NCBI RefSeq assembly: GCF_001425825.1
Contig: NZ_LMDM01000021.1
Span: 1-51,014, forward strand
Reading direction: 5' to 3'
Length of the DNA: 51,014 nt
DNA from: Rhizobacter sp. Root1238
GTDB lineage: Bacteria > Pseudomonadota > Gammaproteobacteria > Burkholderiales > Burkholderiaceae_C
Position numbers and translations under genes: made by a program. Each line of letters opens with the position of its first letter. Within the stretch, counting starts at the first letter, position 1. A model generated the notes under the pieces. The model was not told the origin of the DNA and ran no database searches. It saw nothing but the letters and a program-made list of their open reading frames with translations. Of the stretch, positions 38,297 to 47,600 are shown piece by piece.

Positions 38297-40335
38297 GCGC
38301 GCCGCCCGCCGGACACCCGGTCCTTCATGTCGCCGCACAGGTTCTTCAGGTCGGTGTCGATGGTGTAGAAGCCGTAGTCGAAGTCGTCGCAGAACTCGCC
38401 GAAGGCGGTGCAGGTCGACAGCGCATCGTTGGCGGCGACGCCGATGCGCAGCAGCTCGGCATGGCGGCCCAGGTCGGCGCAGCCGGCCGAGGTCCAGTCG
38501 GGCAGCATGCGCGCGATCGAATCCGACAGCATCCGCCACTGCCGGCGGATCTCGTGGAAGCGCTGCGCCTCGGCCGCCTTGCGGATCACCGCGAGCCGGT
38601 TGTCGAGGCCCTGGCACAGCGTGTGCACCGTGGCGCCCTTGCGCAGCCTGGCCCCCAGCGCGCGGATCTCCTCGACGGCGCCGGCGTCGAAATCGGCGCC
38701 CATGCTGCCGAGGAAGGCCAGCAGCAGCTCCAGGTCCAGGTGCTTGGCGAGTGAGGCCATCGTCGTGTCGACCAGCGCCGGCTGCACCGTCAGCAGCGTG
38801 TCGAACGCGGCCAGCGCATCGTCGAGCCCCTCGAGCGAGCGCTCGACCAGCGCCTGCTCCAGCGTGCCGAGCGCGGCGGCGAATTCGGCGATCAGCGGCT
38901 GCATCAGCTGCGCGTCGCAACGCTCCTGCTGCGCGACGCGCCGCACGTCGAACAGGCACTTCTTCATGTCGCGGCAGTGCGCCGAGAACTGCGCGACCGA
39001 GCTGCCGGCCGGAAATTCGTCGCGCCGCAGCTGGATCATGTTGAAGTCGCCGCGCGCGGAGTGCAGTGCGTCGTGCACCACCTTGTGGTCGTGCAGCTCC
39101 GCGATCTCCGACAGCACGATGGCCACCTCGCTGCTGGTGCCGGACTTCGCGGCGGCGGGCGGCGCGGCCGGCGGCGCGGCAGCCGGCACCGCGAGCGCGG
39201 CCCGCAGCCCCAGCTCATGCCCTTCGGCGATGCGCATGTACAGCACCGGCGTCGCGAAATCGCGGCCGGTGGGCAGGTTCAGGTTCAGGATCGCGCCGCG
39301 CGCCTCGGCCATCGCCTCGTCGATGGTGTCGACGCGCGACAGCGCCAGGTACAGCATCTTCGAGAACGCGACCGCGCTCGCGTCGTACACCGAGTACTGC
39401 ATGCCGATCACCACCGGGATGCCGGCCCGCACCAGCGACGGCGCGACGCCGGCCCACTTGTTGCGCCCGTCGCTGCGCGCCGACTGGCAGGCCGCGAGCA
39501 CCGCGAGCCGGATGCCCTTCGACGCCAGCGAGCGCGCCAGCGCGTCGACCTCCCACGGGTCGCTGGCACCGTCGTCGCGCTGCATGACCAGGTGGGCCGA
39601 CGGCGCACCGCCGTGGGCCGGCGTCACGAACTCGCCGTGGCCGCTGAAGTGGAAGATCTCGGTGCCGTCGAGCAGCACGCGCTGCAGCGCTTCGCGGGTG
39701 GCCGGCTGGCAGACCCTCATCTCCAGGCCCGCGACGCCGGCGATCGCCTCGCGCAGGTTCTGCAGCTCCTGGTCGACCTGCAGGGGCTGGCCCGGCGTCC
39801 GGCGGTCTTCGGGCTCGCACGGCACCGCCAGCAGCCGCCAGCCGGCGCGCCGGCCCTGCACCGGCACCGCGAGCTGCGAGCAGACCTCGTAGCGAACCAC
39901 CGAGACGCGGCTGTCGCCGACCAGGAAGCCGCGCAGCCCGAGCGCGTCGCCGCTGTCGTCGAGCCCGCGCTCGACATAGGCGAACTCCCAGGGCACGGCG
40001 TCGAGCTCGATCGCGCTGCACTTGATGCGCAGGCGCAGGCCCTGCGTCGCGCCCAGCCGCGCCAGCGAGTTGGTGAAGAACTCGCGCGCCTTCGGCGGCA
40101 GCAGCAGGTCGCCGATGCGCTGGCCGAGCGCGACCAGCTCGCCGCGCTGGCCGCCCAGCCGGCGCGCGTCGAGCGCCGCGAGCTGCTGCGCCAGGTCGGG
40201 TGGCACGCGGACCTCTTCTTCCTTCTCCTGCTCGCCGACCGGCGACGCCATCACCTGCACGCGAAAGCGTTCCTCGCCCGCGGAGCGGACGTGGTCGGAC
40301 AGTCGGATGTCGAGGTTCAGGTACTCGTCGATCAT
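38293..40335 (-). CDS. CHAT-domain (caspase-like) protease with helical C-terminal domain
   Basis: A 680-residue protein. An N-terminal beta/helical region (1-160) includes IELDAVPWEFAYV, common before CHAT domains. The CHAT protease (about 165-375) has the catalytic histidine in IFHFSGHGEF (His233) and the catalytic cysteine in VLAACQSAR (Cys283), and closes with ATPVLYMRIA. An Ala/Pro linker (about 383-397) leads to a helical domain of about 280 residues that I cannot assign. CHAT enzymes are cysteine proteases of the caspase/separase clan, used in defence and cell-death systems. It is first in the operon with the STAND NTPase. Start ATG 40335 was chosen as the only Met before the domain, with a weak GAGG upstream. 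Confidence 0.92.
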   Translation of the reverse strand: MIDEYLNLDIRLSDHVRSAGEERFRVQVMASPVGEQEKEEEVRVPPDLAQQLAALDARRLGGQRGELVALGQRIGDLLLPPKAREFFTNSLARLGATQGLRLRIKCSAIELDAVPWEFAYVERGLDDSGDALGLRGFLVGDSRVSVVRYEVCSQLAVPVQGRRAGWRLLAVPCEPEDRRTPGQPLQVDQELQNLREAIAGVAGLEMRVCQPATREALQRVLLDGTEIFHFSGHGEFVTPAHGGAPSAHLVMQRDDGASDPWEVDALARSLASKGIRLAVLAACQSARSDGRNKWAGVAPSLVRAGIPVVIGMQYSVYDASAVAFSKMLYLALSRVDTIDEAMAEARGAILNLNLPTGRDFATPVLYMRIAEGHELGLRAALAVPAAAPPAAPPAAAKSGTSSEVAIVLSEIAELHDHKVVHDALHSARGDFNMIQLRRDEFPAGSSVAQFSAHCRDMKKCLFDVRRVAQQERCDAQLMQPLIAEFAAALGTLEQALVERSLEGLDDALAAFDTLLTVQPALVDTTMASLAKHLDLELLLAFLGSMGADFDAGAVEEIRALGARLRKGATVHTLCQGLDNRLAVIRKAAEAQRFHEIRRQWRMLSDSIARMLPDWTSAGCADLGRHAELLRIGVAANDALSTCTAFGEFCDDFDYGFYTIDTDLKNLCGDMKDRVSGGRRA

Positions 40336-40346
40336 CGGGGCGCCTC

Positions 40347-40435
40347 GGGGGAAACAGGCCGAGTGGACGCCACCCGATGGCGCTGCGCATCCTCATTCGA
40401 ACGGACGCCGCAGCCCGGTCCCCCTGTTTCGGGGG
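40347..40435 (-). promoter_or_regulatory. Hairpins in the leader of the CHAT-STAND operon
   Basis: A local hairpin CCCCC-TGTTTC-GGGGG lies at 40420-40435. The sequence CCTGTTTC within it is the inverse complement of GAAACAGG at 40351-40358, next to the ribosome site. On the operon's minus-strand RNA the two structures would exclude each other. Confidence 0.4.
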
Positions 40436-40523
40436 CCTGCTCGCGCCCCCTGGTTCGAGCTGTCGGACTCCCGCCCGCCTTGGCGTTTTCACGGTCGAGA
40501 GAGGCCGTGCCGCGACGCGCAGG

Positions 40524-40529
40524 TAAAGT
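40524..40529 (+). promoter_or_regulatory. Candidate -10 box before the CDF gene
   Basis: TAAAGT followed by CGCC, 31 bp before the GTG start. It resembles the boxes at 11663 and 21894. Confidence 0.35.
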
Positions 40530-40559
40530 CGCCAGCTCGATCGACTCGCCCGTCCTGCC

Positions 40560-41468
40560 GTGTCCGCTTCGTCCGATTCGCTCAAGTCCATCTTCTTCGC
40601 GCTCGGTGCCAACTTCGCGATCGCGATCGCGAAGACCGTCGGGGCGGTCTTCACCGGTTCGTCGTCGATGCTGGCCGAGGCCATCCATTCGTATGCCGAC
40701 TGCGGCAACCAGGGCCTGCTGATCTGGGGCCTGAAGGAAGCGAAGAAGGCACCGACCGCCGACCACCCGCTCGGCTACGGCAAGGCGATCTACTTCTGGA
40801 GCTTCATCGTCGCGCTGATGCTGTTCAGCATGGGCGGCCTGTTCTCGATCTACGAAGGCGTGCACAAGCTGCACGACACCGAGCCGGTGAAGTACGCCGG
40901 CGTCGCGATGGCCATCCTGGCGTTCGGCGTCGCGGCCGAGAGCGTCTCGCTGTGGGGCTGCCTGCGCGAGATCAACAAGGGCCGCGGCACGCAGACGCTG
41001 TGGCAGTGGTTCCGGCGCTCGCGGCAGAGCGAGCTGATCGTCGTGCTCGGCGAGGACCTGGCGGCGCTCGGCGGGCTGGTCGCGGCGCTCGGCTTCATCG
41101 GCCTGGCGGTGCTGACCGGCAACCCGATGTGGGATGCCGTCGGCTCGATCGTGATCGGCGTGCTGCTGGTGGTCGTCGCGATCCTGGTCGGCACCGAGGT
41201 CAAGTCGCTGCTGGTCGGCCAGAGCGCCGAGCCGACGGTGCTGGCCGCGATGCGCGCGCACATCGCCGCGCAGCCCGAGGTGGCGCAGATCTACAACCTG
41301 CTGACGCAGCAGCTCGGCAACGACGTGATGGTGGCGGTGAAGGCCCGCATGGCACCGCAGCCGTCGGACGTGGCGCTGATCGACGCGATCAACCGCGTCG
41401 AGGCCGGGTTGCGCACCGCCTTTCCGTCGATCCGCTGGATCTTCTTCGAGCCCGACCTGAAGGACTGA
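40560..41468 (+). CDS. Cation diffusion facilitator family transporter
   Basis: A 302-residue inner-membrane protein that exports divalent metal ions in exchange for protons. The first metal site is in MLAEAIHSYADCGNQ (HxxxD) and the second in GEDLAALGG, where Glu/Asp replaces the usual HxxxD; this variant is seen in the ZnT9-like branch. Helices are seen at about 8-30, 36-52, 78-100, 115-133, 155-175 and 185-205. A cytosolic C-terminal domain (about 210-302) has the ferredoxin-like fold typical of CDF dimers. The start is GTG (40560), since no ATG exists in frame before the first helix. It converges with the radical SAM gene (6 bp between stops). Confidence 0.9.
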   Translation: MSASSDSLKSIFFALGANFAIAIAKTVGAVFTGSSSMLAEAIHSYADCGNQGLLIWGLKEAKKAPTADHPLGYGKAIYFWSFIVALMLFSMGGLFSIYEGVHKLHDTEPVKYAGVAMAILAFGVAAESVSLWGCLREINKGRGTQTLWQWFRRSRQSELIVVLGEDLAALGGLVAALGFIGLAVLTGNPMWDAVGSIVIGVLLVVVAILVGTEVKSLLVGQSAEPTVLAAMRAHIAAQPEVAQIYNLLTQQLGNDVMVAVKARMAPQPSDVALIDAINRVEAGLRTAFPSIRWIFFEPDLKD

Positions 41469-41474
41469 ACCGGC

Positions 41475-42620
41475 TCAGAACAGCTCTTGTTGTCCGTTGG
41501 CGGGTGGCAGCCGCGGCTTGCGGAACTGCGTCAGGTCGAGGTCGGTGCGCACCCGGTTCATGCCGTGGCGCGCACAGGCCTTGTGGAAGCGCTGCGAGAT
41601 CAGCTCGGCCCACACGCCCTCGCCTTTCATGCGCTTGCTGAAGGTGGCGTCGTAGTCCTTGCCGCCGCGCATGTCGCGGATGCGTGCCATCACGCGGGCC
41701 GCGCGCTGCGGGAAATGCTGGTCCAGCCACTGCTGGAACAGCGGGTTCACCTCCCACGGCAGCCGCAGGATGATGCTGAAGGCCGAGCGGGCGCCGGCCT
41801 CGGCGGCGGCTTCGACGATGCGCTCGATCTCGGGCTCGTTGATGAACGGGATCACCGGCGAGATGCTGACTCCGACCGGCACGCCGGCCTCGGCCAGGGT
41901 CTTGATCGTGCGCAGCCGGCGCTGCGGCGACGCTGCGCGCGGCTCGAGAATGCGCGACAGCCCGGCATCGAGCGAGGTCACCGACACGTAGACCGCCGCG
42001 AGGCCGCGCGCGGCCATCGGCGCGATCAGGTCGAGGTCGCGTTCGACGCCGGACGACTTGGTGACGATCGAGAACGCGTGGTCGCACGAATGCATCACCT
42101 CGATCACCGAACGGGTGATGCCGAGCTTGCGTTCGATGGGCTGGTAGGCGTCGGTGGCCGAGCCGATGTTCAGCATCTGCGGCTCGTAGGCGCGGCTCGC
42201 GAACGCCTCGCGCAGCCGCTCGGCGGCATTGACCTTCGCGATGATGCGGGTCTCGAAATCGAGCCCGGGCGACATGTTGAGGTAGCTGTGCGTCGGCCGC
42301 GCGAAGCAGTAGATGCAGCCATGCTCGCAGCCGCGGTACGGATTGATCGACAGGTCGAAGTGCACGTCGGGCGATTCGTTGCTCGCGAGGATGCTCTTGA
42401 CCCGCTCCTCGATGATCTGCGTGGCGGGCGGCAGCTGCTCTTCGCTCGCCTGCTGGTCCAGCGTGCCCCAGCCGTCGTCGAAATCTTCGCCGCCCTGCGT
42501 CGTGAAGCGGTGCTCGATGGCCCAGGTGGTGCCGCGGCCCTTGGCGGCGCCGGGCGCGGGCATCGGCACGAGCGGCTGGATCGGCGGGCGAGGCTGGATG
42601 GGATTGAATTTCGGCGGCAT
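41475..42620 (-). CDS. PA0069-family radical SAM protein (SPL-like)
   Basis: A 381-residue protein. The [4Fe-4S] motif CEHGCIYC (Cys98, Cys102, Cys105) and the preceding NPYRGCEHGC are hallmarks of the spore-photoproduct-lyase-like PA0069/Rv2578c family. SAM-binding stretches such as LNIGSATDAYQP and VYVSVTSLD follow. The N-terminus is Pro-rich (MPPKFNPIQPRPPIQPLVP). The reaction is not established, but relatives are suspected in DNA repair. A perfect TACTGT-N8-ACAGTA LexA box ends right at the start codon, so SOS control is likely. No Shine-Dalgarno is visible because the box occupies that space; leaderless translation or a later start is possible. Confidence 0.92.
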   Translation of the reverse strand: MPPKFNPIQPRPPIQPLVPMPAPGAAKGRGTTWAIEHRFTTQGGEDFDDGWGTLDQQASEEQLPPATQIIEERVKSILASNESPDVHFDLSINPYRGCEHGCIYCFARPTHSYLNMSPGLDFETRIIAKVNAAERLREAFASRAYEPQMLNIGSATDAYQPIERKLGITRSVIEVMHSCDHAFSIVTKSSGVERDLDLIAPMAARGLAAVYVSVTSLDAGLSRILEPRAASPQRRLRTIKTLAEAGVPVGVSISPVIPFINEPEIERIVEAAAEAGARSAFSIILRLPWEVNPLFQQWLDQHFPQRAARVMARIRDMRGGKDYDATFSKRMKGEGVWAELISQRFHKACARHGMNRVRTDLDLTQFRKPRLPPANGQQELF

Positions 42621-42639
42621 ACTGTCAATATATACAGTA
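42620..42639. promoter_or_regulatory. LexA (SOS) box
   Basis: TACTGT-CAATATAT-ACAGTA is a perfect 20-bp match to the CTGT-N8-ACAG LexA consensus with TA/TA flanks. It lies immediately upstream of the radical SAM gene and overlaps its first base. Confidence 0.85.
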
Positions 42640-42661
42640 TTCACCGCCGAAGCCAGCCGGA

Positions 42662-43714
42662 TCAGATCGCGCCGACACTCCCCGTCACCGGCAGCACGAT
42701 GCCGGTGATGTAGCCCGAACACGCCGGCGACGCGAGGAACACGTAGGCCGGCGACAGCTCCTCGGGCTGCGCGGCGCGCCGCATGTCGGTGCTCTGCCCG
42801 AACTCGGCGACCTTCTCGGCCGGCGAGTCGGCCGGGTTCAGCGGCGTCCACACCGGCCCCGGCGCCACCGCGTTGACGCGGATGCCGCGCTGCAGCACGT
42901 TGCTCGCGAGCGATTTCGTGAAGGCGTGGATCGCGCCCTTGGTGGTCGAGTAGTCCAGCAGGTGCGCGCTGCCCTCCAGCCCGGTCACCGAGCCGGTGTT
43001 GATGATCGCGCTGCCCTTGCCCATGTGCGGCAACGCGGCGCGGGCCATGTGGAAGTAGCCGTAGACGTTGGTGCGCAGCGTCTCGTCGAAGCGCTCGTCG
43101 GTGATGTCCTCGATCGACTCGGCGTGCTCCTGGAACGCGGCATTGTTGACCAGCACGTCGATCTTGCCGAAGGCCTTGACCGCCTGGTCGACGGCATGCC
43201 GGCAGAACGCCGGGTCGCGCACGTCGCCGGGAATCAGCACGCAGCGGCCGCCTTCGGCCTCGACGCAGCGCTTCGTTTCCTCGGCGTCTTCATGCTCGTT
43301 CAGGTAGACGATCGCGACATCGGCGCCTTCGCGGGCGAACAGCACCGCCACCGCGCGGCCGATGCCGGAGTCGCCGCCGGTGATCAACGTCGCGCTGTCC
43401 TGCAACTTGTGGCTGCCTTCGTAGTACGGCGCGAGGAACTTCGGCTTCAGCTGCAGTTCGGCCTCCAGCCCCGGCTTCTCGATGTGCTGCGCCGGCAGCT
43501 TGACCGGCTGCTCGCGCGCGCCGGCCTGCACCGGGGCCTTGTCGGCCGGCTTGCCGCCGGGCGCCTTCTTCGCGTCGGCGTGGTCCTGGATCGCCTGGAT
43601 GCGGCGCTGCTTCACGGCCACCGCTTCGCCATCGTCGGCATGCGGCCGGTCGGCCTTCACGGTCTTGGCGGTCTTGGTGGTCGGCGAGGTCTTGCTGGAA
43701 GTCTTGGTCGGCAT
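42662..43714 (-). CDS. SDR-family oxidoreductase with disordered N-terminal extension (YghA/GspS39-like)
   Basis: A 350-residue protein. The Rossmann core starts at about 105 with the cofactor motif TGGDSGIGR (112-119), then NNAA at 190-193, Ser242 and YSTTK (Tyr255, Lys259), so the catalytic set is complete. Relatives such as YghA and general stress protein 39 reduce aldehydes with NADPH. The first 65 residues are Lys/Thr/Ala/Pro-rich (TSSKTSPTTKTAKTVKADR), far longer and more basic than usual, and likely disordered. ATG 43714 has GGAG upstream. Its stop lies 22 bp before the LexA box of the following gene, so read-through transcription into that gene is possible. Confidence 0.9.
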   Translation of the reverse strand: MPTKTSSKTSPTTKTAKTVKADRPHADDGEAVAVKQRRIQAIQDHADAKKAPGGKPADKAPVQAGAREQPVKLPAQHIEKPGLEAELQLKPKFLAPYYEGSHKLQDSATLITGGDSGIGRAVAVLFAREGADVAIVYLNEHEDAEETKRCVEAEGGRCVLIPGDVRDPAFCRHAVDQAVKAFGKIDVLVNNAAFQEHAESIEDITDERFDETLRTNVYGYFHMARAALPHMGKGSAIINTGSVTGLEGSAHLLDYSTTKGAIHAFTKSLASNVLQRGIRVNAVAPGPVWTPLNPADSPAEKVAEFGQSTDMRRAAQPEELSPAYVFLASPACSGYITGIVLPVTGSVGAI

Positions 43715-43810
43715 GCTGCGCTCCGGTTCGGGTCGATGCCCGAACGGCGGCAAGCCGCATGCCTGCGGCGCCGGGATCCGTGCGCCGCCCCTGCCGGGCG
43801 GCCTGTCAGA

Positions 43811-44515
43811 TCAGACCGGCAGCAACTGGCTGTCGCTGCGCCAGCTGGCGCGCACCGCGTTGTGCGTCAGCGCGCGCGCGGCACGCACGGCGGCGGTGGC
43901 GCCGGAGCGGCGGCTGGCCACCTGGTCGAGCCAGGCGGCGAGGATCGGATTGCGGCGCGCGAGCGTGGTCCAGCTGCTGCGCCAGCAGCGCGCCAAATCG
44001 GCGTGCGGGTGCAGCTGGCGGCGCGCGCTGCGCGGCAGGTCCTGGCCGGCGTGTTCGCTGAACACCTTGCCGAGGTCGAACAGGAACGCGCTGGCCGAGC
44101 ACACTTGCTGCAGCTCCGAGACGATCGGCGGCAGCGGCTTGCGGCTGCGCGCATCGTGGTCGGCGTTCATCGCGAACTCGGCCGCGGTGATGCTGGCTTC
44201 GAGCAGGCCGTACATCTCCGGATGATGGTCGGTCGCGGCGGGCTGGGTCAGGAAGTGATCGAGGTTGCCGCTGCGCTCCAGCACCTGCGCGATGAACTCC
44301 TGCAGGTCCGGCGACCAGCGGCTGCACAGGCAGGCCAGGCGGTAGACCAGGTCGGCCGGCACGCCGAGGTAGGCGAGGTTGCCGGCGTTGATGCGGCGCA
44401 CCAGCGTGGCCAGCAGGTTGTCGACGCCCTGCCCGTGCTCCTCCAGGAAGCCCGACAGCGGCAGACGCAGCGCCGGCAGTGCGCGCCAGGAACGGTCGAT
44501 GGAATCAGAGTTCAT
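43811..44515 (-). CDS. Uncharacterised protein, 234 residues
   Basis: From ATG 44515 the protein starts MNSDSIDRSWRALPALRLPL. It is mostly helical, with LVYRLACLCSRWSPDLQEFIAQVL, AEFAMNADHDARSRKPLPPIV and a basic C-terminus (CWRSSWTTLARRNPILAAWL). No signal peptide or TM is seen, and I do not recognise the family. A tandem 11-bp repeat lies about 60-80 bp upstream. A longer frame reaches 44827 but would overlap the upstream gene. Confidence 0.6.
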   Translation of the reverse strand: MNSDSIDRSWRALPALRLPLSGFLEEHGQGVDNLLATLVRRINAGNLAYLGVPADLVYRLACLCSRWSPDLQEFIAQVLERSGNLDHFLTQPAATDHHPEMYGLLEASITAAEFAMNADHDARSRKPLPPIVSELQQVCSASAFLFDLGKVFSEHAGQDLPRSARRQLHPHADLARCWRSSWTTLARRNPILAAWLDQVASRRSGATAAVRAARALTHNAVRASWRSDSQLLPV

Positions 44516-44575
44516 GCAGGTCTCGCTGGTGTATCCCTGAAAACGGATTCTGCGGGGACCACGCCGGGGCGAGAG

Positions 44576-44597
44576 CGGCAATAGCGCGGCAATAGCG
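44576..44597. repeat. Tandem 11-bp repeat upstream of the 234-residue gene
   Basis: Two exact copies of CGGCAATAGCG head to tail, in the promoter region of the gene starting at 44515. One-turn spacing suggests a protein-binding site. Confidence 0.5.
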
Positions 44598-44661
44598 TGT
44601 CTATTCCGCAAGGGCGTCGGATGGGGAGTAACAGGTGTGAAACACCTCGCGATCCGGTGCA

Positions 44662-47600
44662 TCAACCGGACATCGTGGCGCTGGCCTCCGACAGTTCGGT
44701 CCGCAACGCGCTGAACCAGCTGGGCGCCAGCAGCCAGTGCTGAACGCGGTGCGCGTGTTGTCTGGCCCGGTCGAGCTGCTGTCGGCAACGCAGGCCGCAA
44801 CCCGCATCGAACCACAGTGCAGCGCACATCAGCCGTGCGAGGCTCGCGGCTTCGAAGCTGTCGGCCACGGGCAGCGGCTTGTCTTCGATCAGGTAGAGGC
44901 AGGTCAACAGCGCCGCGAATGCGAACAGCCCTGGCTCGCCCTTCGACCTGATCGCGCGCCCTTCCGAACTGATCGCCCGCCCGCCTTGCGATGTGATGAC
45001 CGATTCGACTTCTGCCGGGTCGCTCAAGGGTGGGAAGAGCCGGAAGAAGGCCCGCGATGCTTCCCCGGGTCTTTCACGAATCAGGCGCAACGTCAGTCGA
45101 ACGATGTCCACCAGGTGCTGCGCTTGCTCGCGGCCATCGGCCGATGCCGCGCCCGGCAAGGCTTCGTGCAGAAGCAGCAGGCCATCGGCCAGCGGCGCGT
45201 TGTTCGGGTTCCGCGACGACGCGCGTTCCGAAGCGCCCAAGGAATCGGCCATCGCTGCACCCAGTGCCGCGATTCGCAGGCGCCGATCGGGTTCGATCTC
45301 GCCCATGCGCCTGAGCAGTTCGCCGATGCCTCCCTGGCCAACCCGCCCGCCTGGGACGAACAGGAAGGACAGGTCCCGCGGCGGCTCGAATCCGATCGTC
45401 TCCGCACGCTGCTGCCGCTCGTGCAGTGGCAGCAACAGCAGGCACTCGAGCACGGCCGGGCCGACCTGCTTGTCGGATCGGGCCAGGGTCTCGAACAGCA
45501 CCGGATGCAGTGCGCGGCTGGCGGGATGAACGCGCTCGGCGCCGAGCAGACGGTAGAGCAAGTCGCGCACCGGTCGGCGTTCCAGCAGCATGGGATCCGC
45601 CATCACACGGACCAACAGATCGTCGAGCATCCGGCGACCCGGCACGGAAGCAGCTGCGCGGTTGAACATATCGCTCCCCATCAGGTGCTTCAGCAAGACG
45701 CGCACCGTGTTCGATTCAGGCCTGACCAGCTTGTGCGCCGCCAACTGGACGCTCGACTCCAACGCGTCGACACCGCACCGGGCGATCGCTGCATGGACGG
45801 TGCGCGGCTCCAGCGCAAGCTTGTCCAGCCCTTCCCGCAGCGCGATGCCGTCGAGCAATTCCTTCGACCGGCCGATCGCGCGCACCGCCAACGCGAGCAA
45901 GGTCGCCCGGTCCTTCGAATGCTGGAGCCGGCGGTCCACGCGCACGATGTCGAACCACTGCTGCATCTCCGCCGGGTCCATCTCCGATGACTGGTCGAGC
46001 CGAGCATGCGCGAAGGCCATGAACGCATCGCCGTGCCGTGCCCAGGTGAACCCGGGTTCTCGCCGGGACAGGTCGGCTTCCCAGGAAACAGCAGACGACC
46101 CGGAAGTGCGAACGATCGTGAACGGAAAGCCGGCCGCCAGCAACCTGCTGCAAGCCGCCTTGATCGCACCCTGGTCGCGTCGTTCCGCCAGGGTCGCCAG
46201 GAACTCCGGATGCCAACGGCCGGCGACGGCCTTGTCGCAGCATCGGACCGCCTGCTCGATCGCTTCGCGTCCCCAACCGGCGCCATCCGATGCCACGTCG
46301 GCCGCGACGCGGAGAATCGACGTCCGGCGGCAGGCGAACCACTCATTCGACGCGGCCGCCTGCAAGACATGGCCGACGCTGGCCAGGTCGTCGAGGCGCA
46401 TCGGCCTGCCCTCGAGGGATGGCAGCGAGATCTCTTCGAGCAGGCGTGTCGCGTTCCTGGCTTGCCCTTCCCCGCAGACCAGGCCGCAGTCGATCAGCAG
46501 CCGCAGGTGCCGGGCGATCCGCAACAAGGTCCGTTTCGACACATCGTCTGCGCCAGCCTGCCTCCACAGCGTGGCGCACAGGCGCAAGAGACGATCGAAG
46601 CCGCCATCGTCCTCGTCGACCAGCGATCGGCTCAGCGCATGGGCAGCAAGCAACTGGACAGCCAGCGGGTGCGTGTCCTGGGCGGCAACGGCACTCGCCA
46701 TCTCGGCGACATCGGCCGAAGACACCGCGACGATCGGCGCGAAGCCGGCGACACGCGGCTTGCCGTCGGACCCGCGCTCGAACTCCGGTTGCAAGGCCAG
46801 CGCATCGGACGCCCGGATGAAAGCCCCGAGCGCGTCCTCGTCGCGCAAGCAATCGTCGATCTGCCAATGGGTCAGGCCCCAGCGCTGCAACGCCGCGGAC
46901 ACCTGCCGGGCCTTCCGGCCGTTCACCTTGGCCTCGAGTTCGCCCACCTTCGTCCGGGCGAGGCCAATTCCAATTCCACCGCCACCGCCATCGCCACCAC
47001 GGCGCTCGAGCTGTCCGAGGATCTGCCGCGCGGCAGCGAGCTTTGCCGCGTTCTGCTGCTGAGGATCGAATTCCGCGACATCGAGCAAACCGTGGATCAG
47101 ATCGGTGAGTGGGTCGGGGTTCTCCGGCACGAGCAGTTCTTGCACCACGCGGCAGTGGTGCAGCAGGTCACCCAATCGGCACTGCGACGCGACATCGAGC
47201 GCACCTCGCACGGAAAGCTCGCGGGCCTGCTTCAGGCAGTCGTCGGCCTCGGCAATGAACTGCGCGGCATCGCCTGCACAAGCGAGCGCCGACGAGATCG
47301 ACTTCTGCAGGCCGCCGGTCGTCGGGCTGCCTTTCAGCATCGACGCGAGCAGCGACCATCCCGGCGTGGAGCCCGCGTTCGACTCCATCGTCTGCGCCCG
47401 CCGAGGCTCGGTGGCCTGCGCAGGCTGCAAGGCATTGCCATGGACCCGCTCGGGCAGCGTGTTCCTCACCGTCGGATCAACGCCCTCGTGCGACGGCGCC
47501 AGGGTCAGGCGAAAACGCTTCAGGAACTGGCGGCTGCCGTCGCACTGGGCTCGATGCTTCTCAGCCGGCTCCCGCGGCGTGTTCGGCGGGGTGTTCGGCG

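Noticed and set aside
34148-38368. 1406-codon plus-strand open frame opposite the STAND gene
   Set aside because: It is Arg/His/Gln/Val-rich with no domain, and the minus strand encodes clear STAND motifs. It is a shadow caused by high G+C at third positions.
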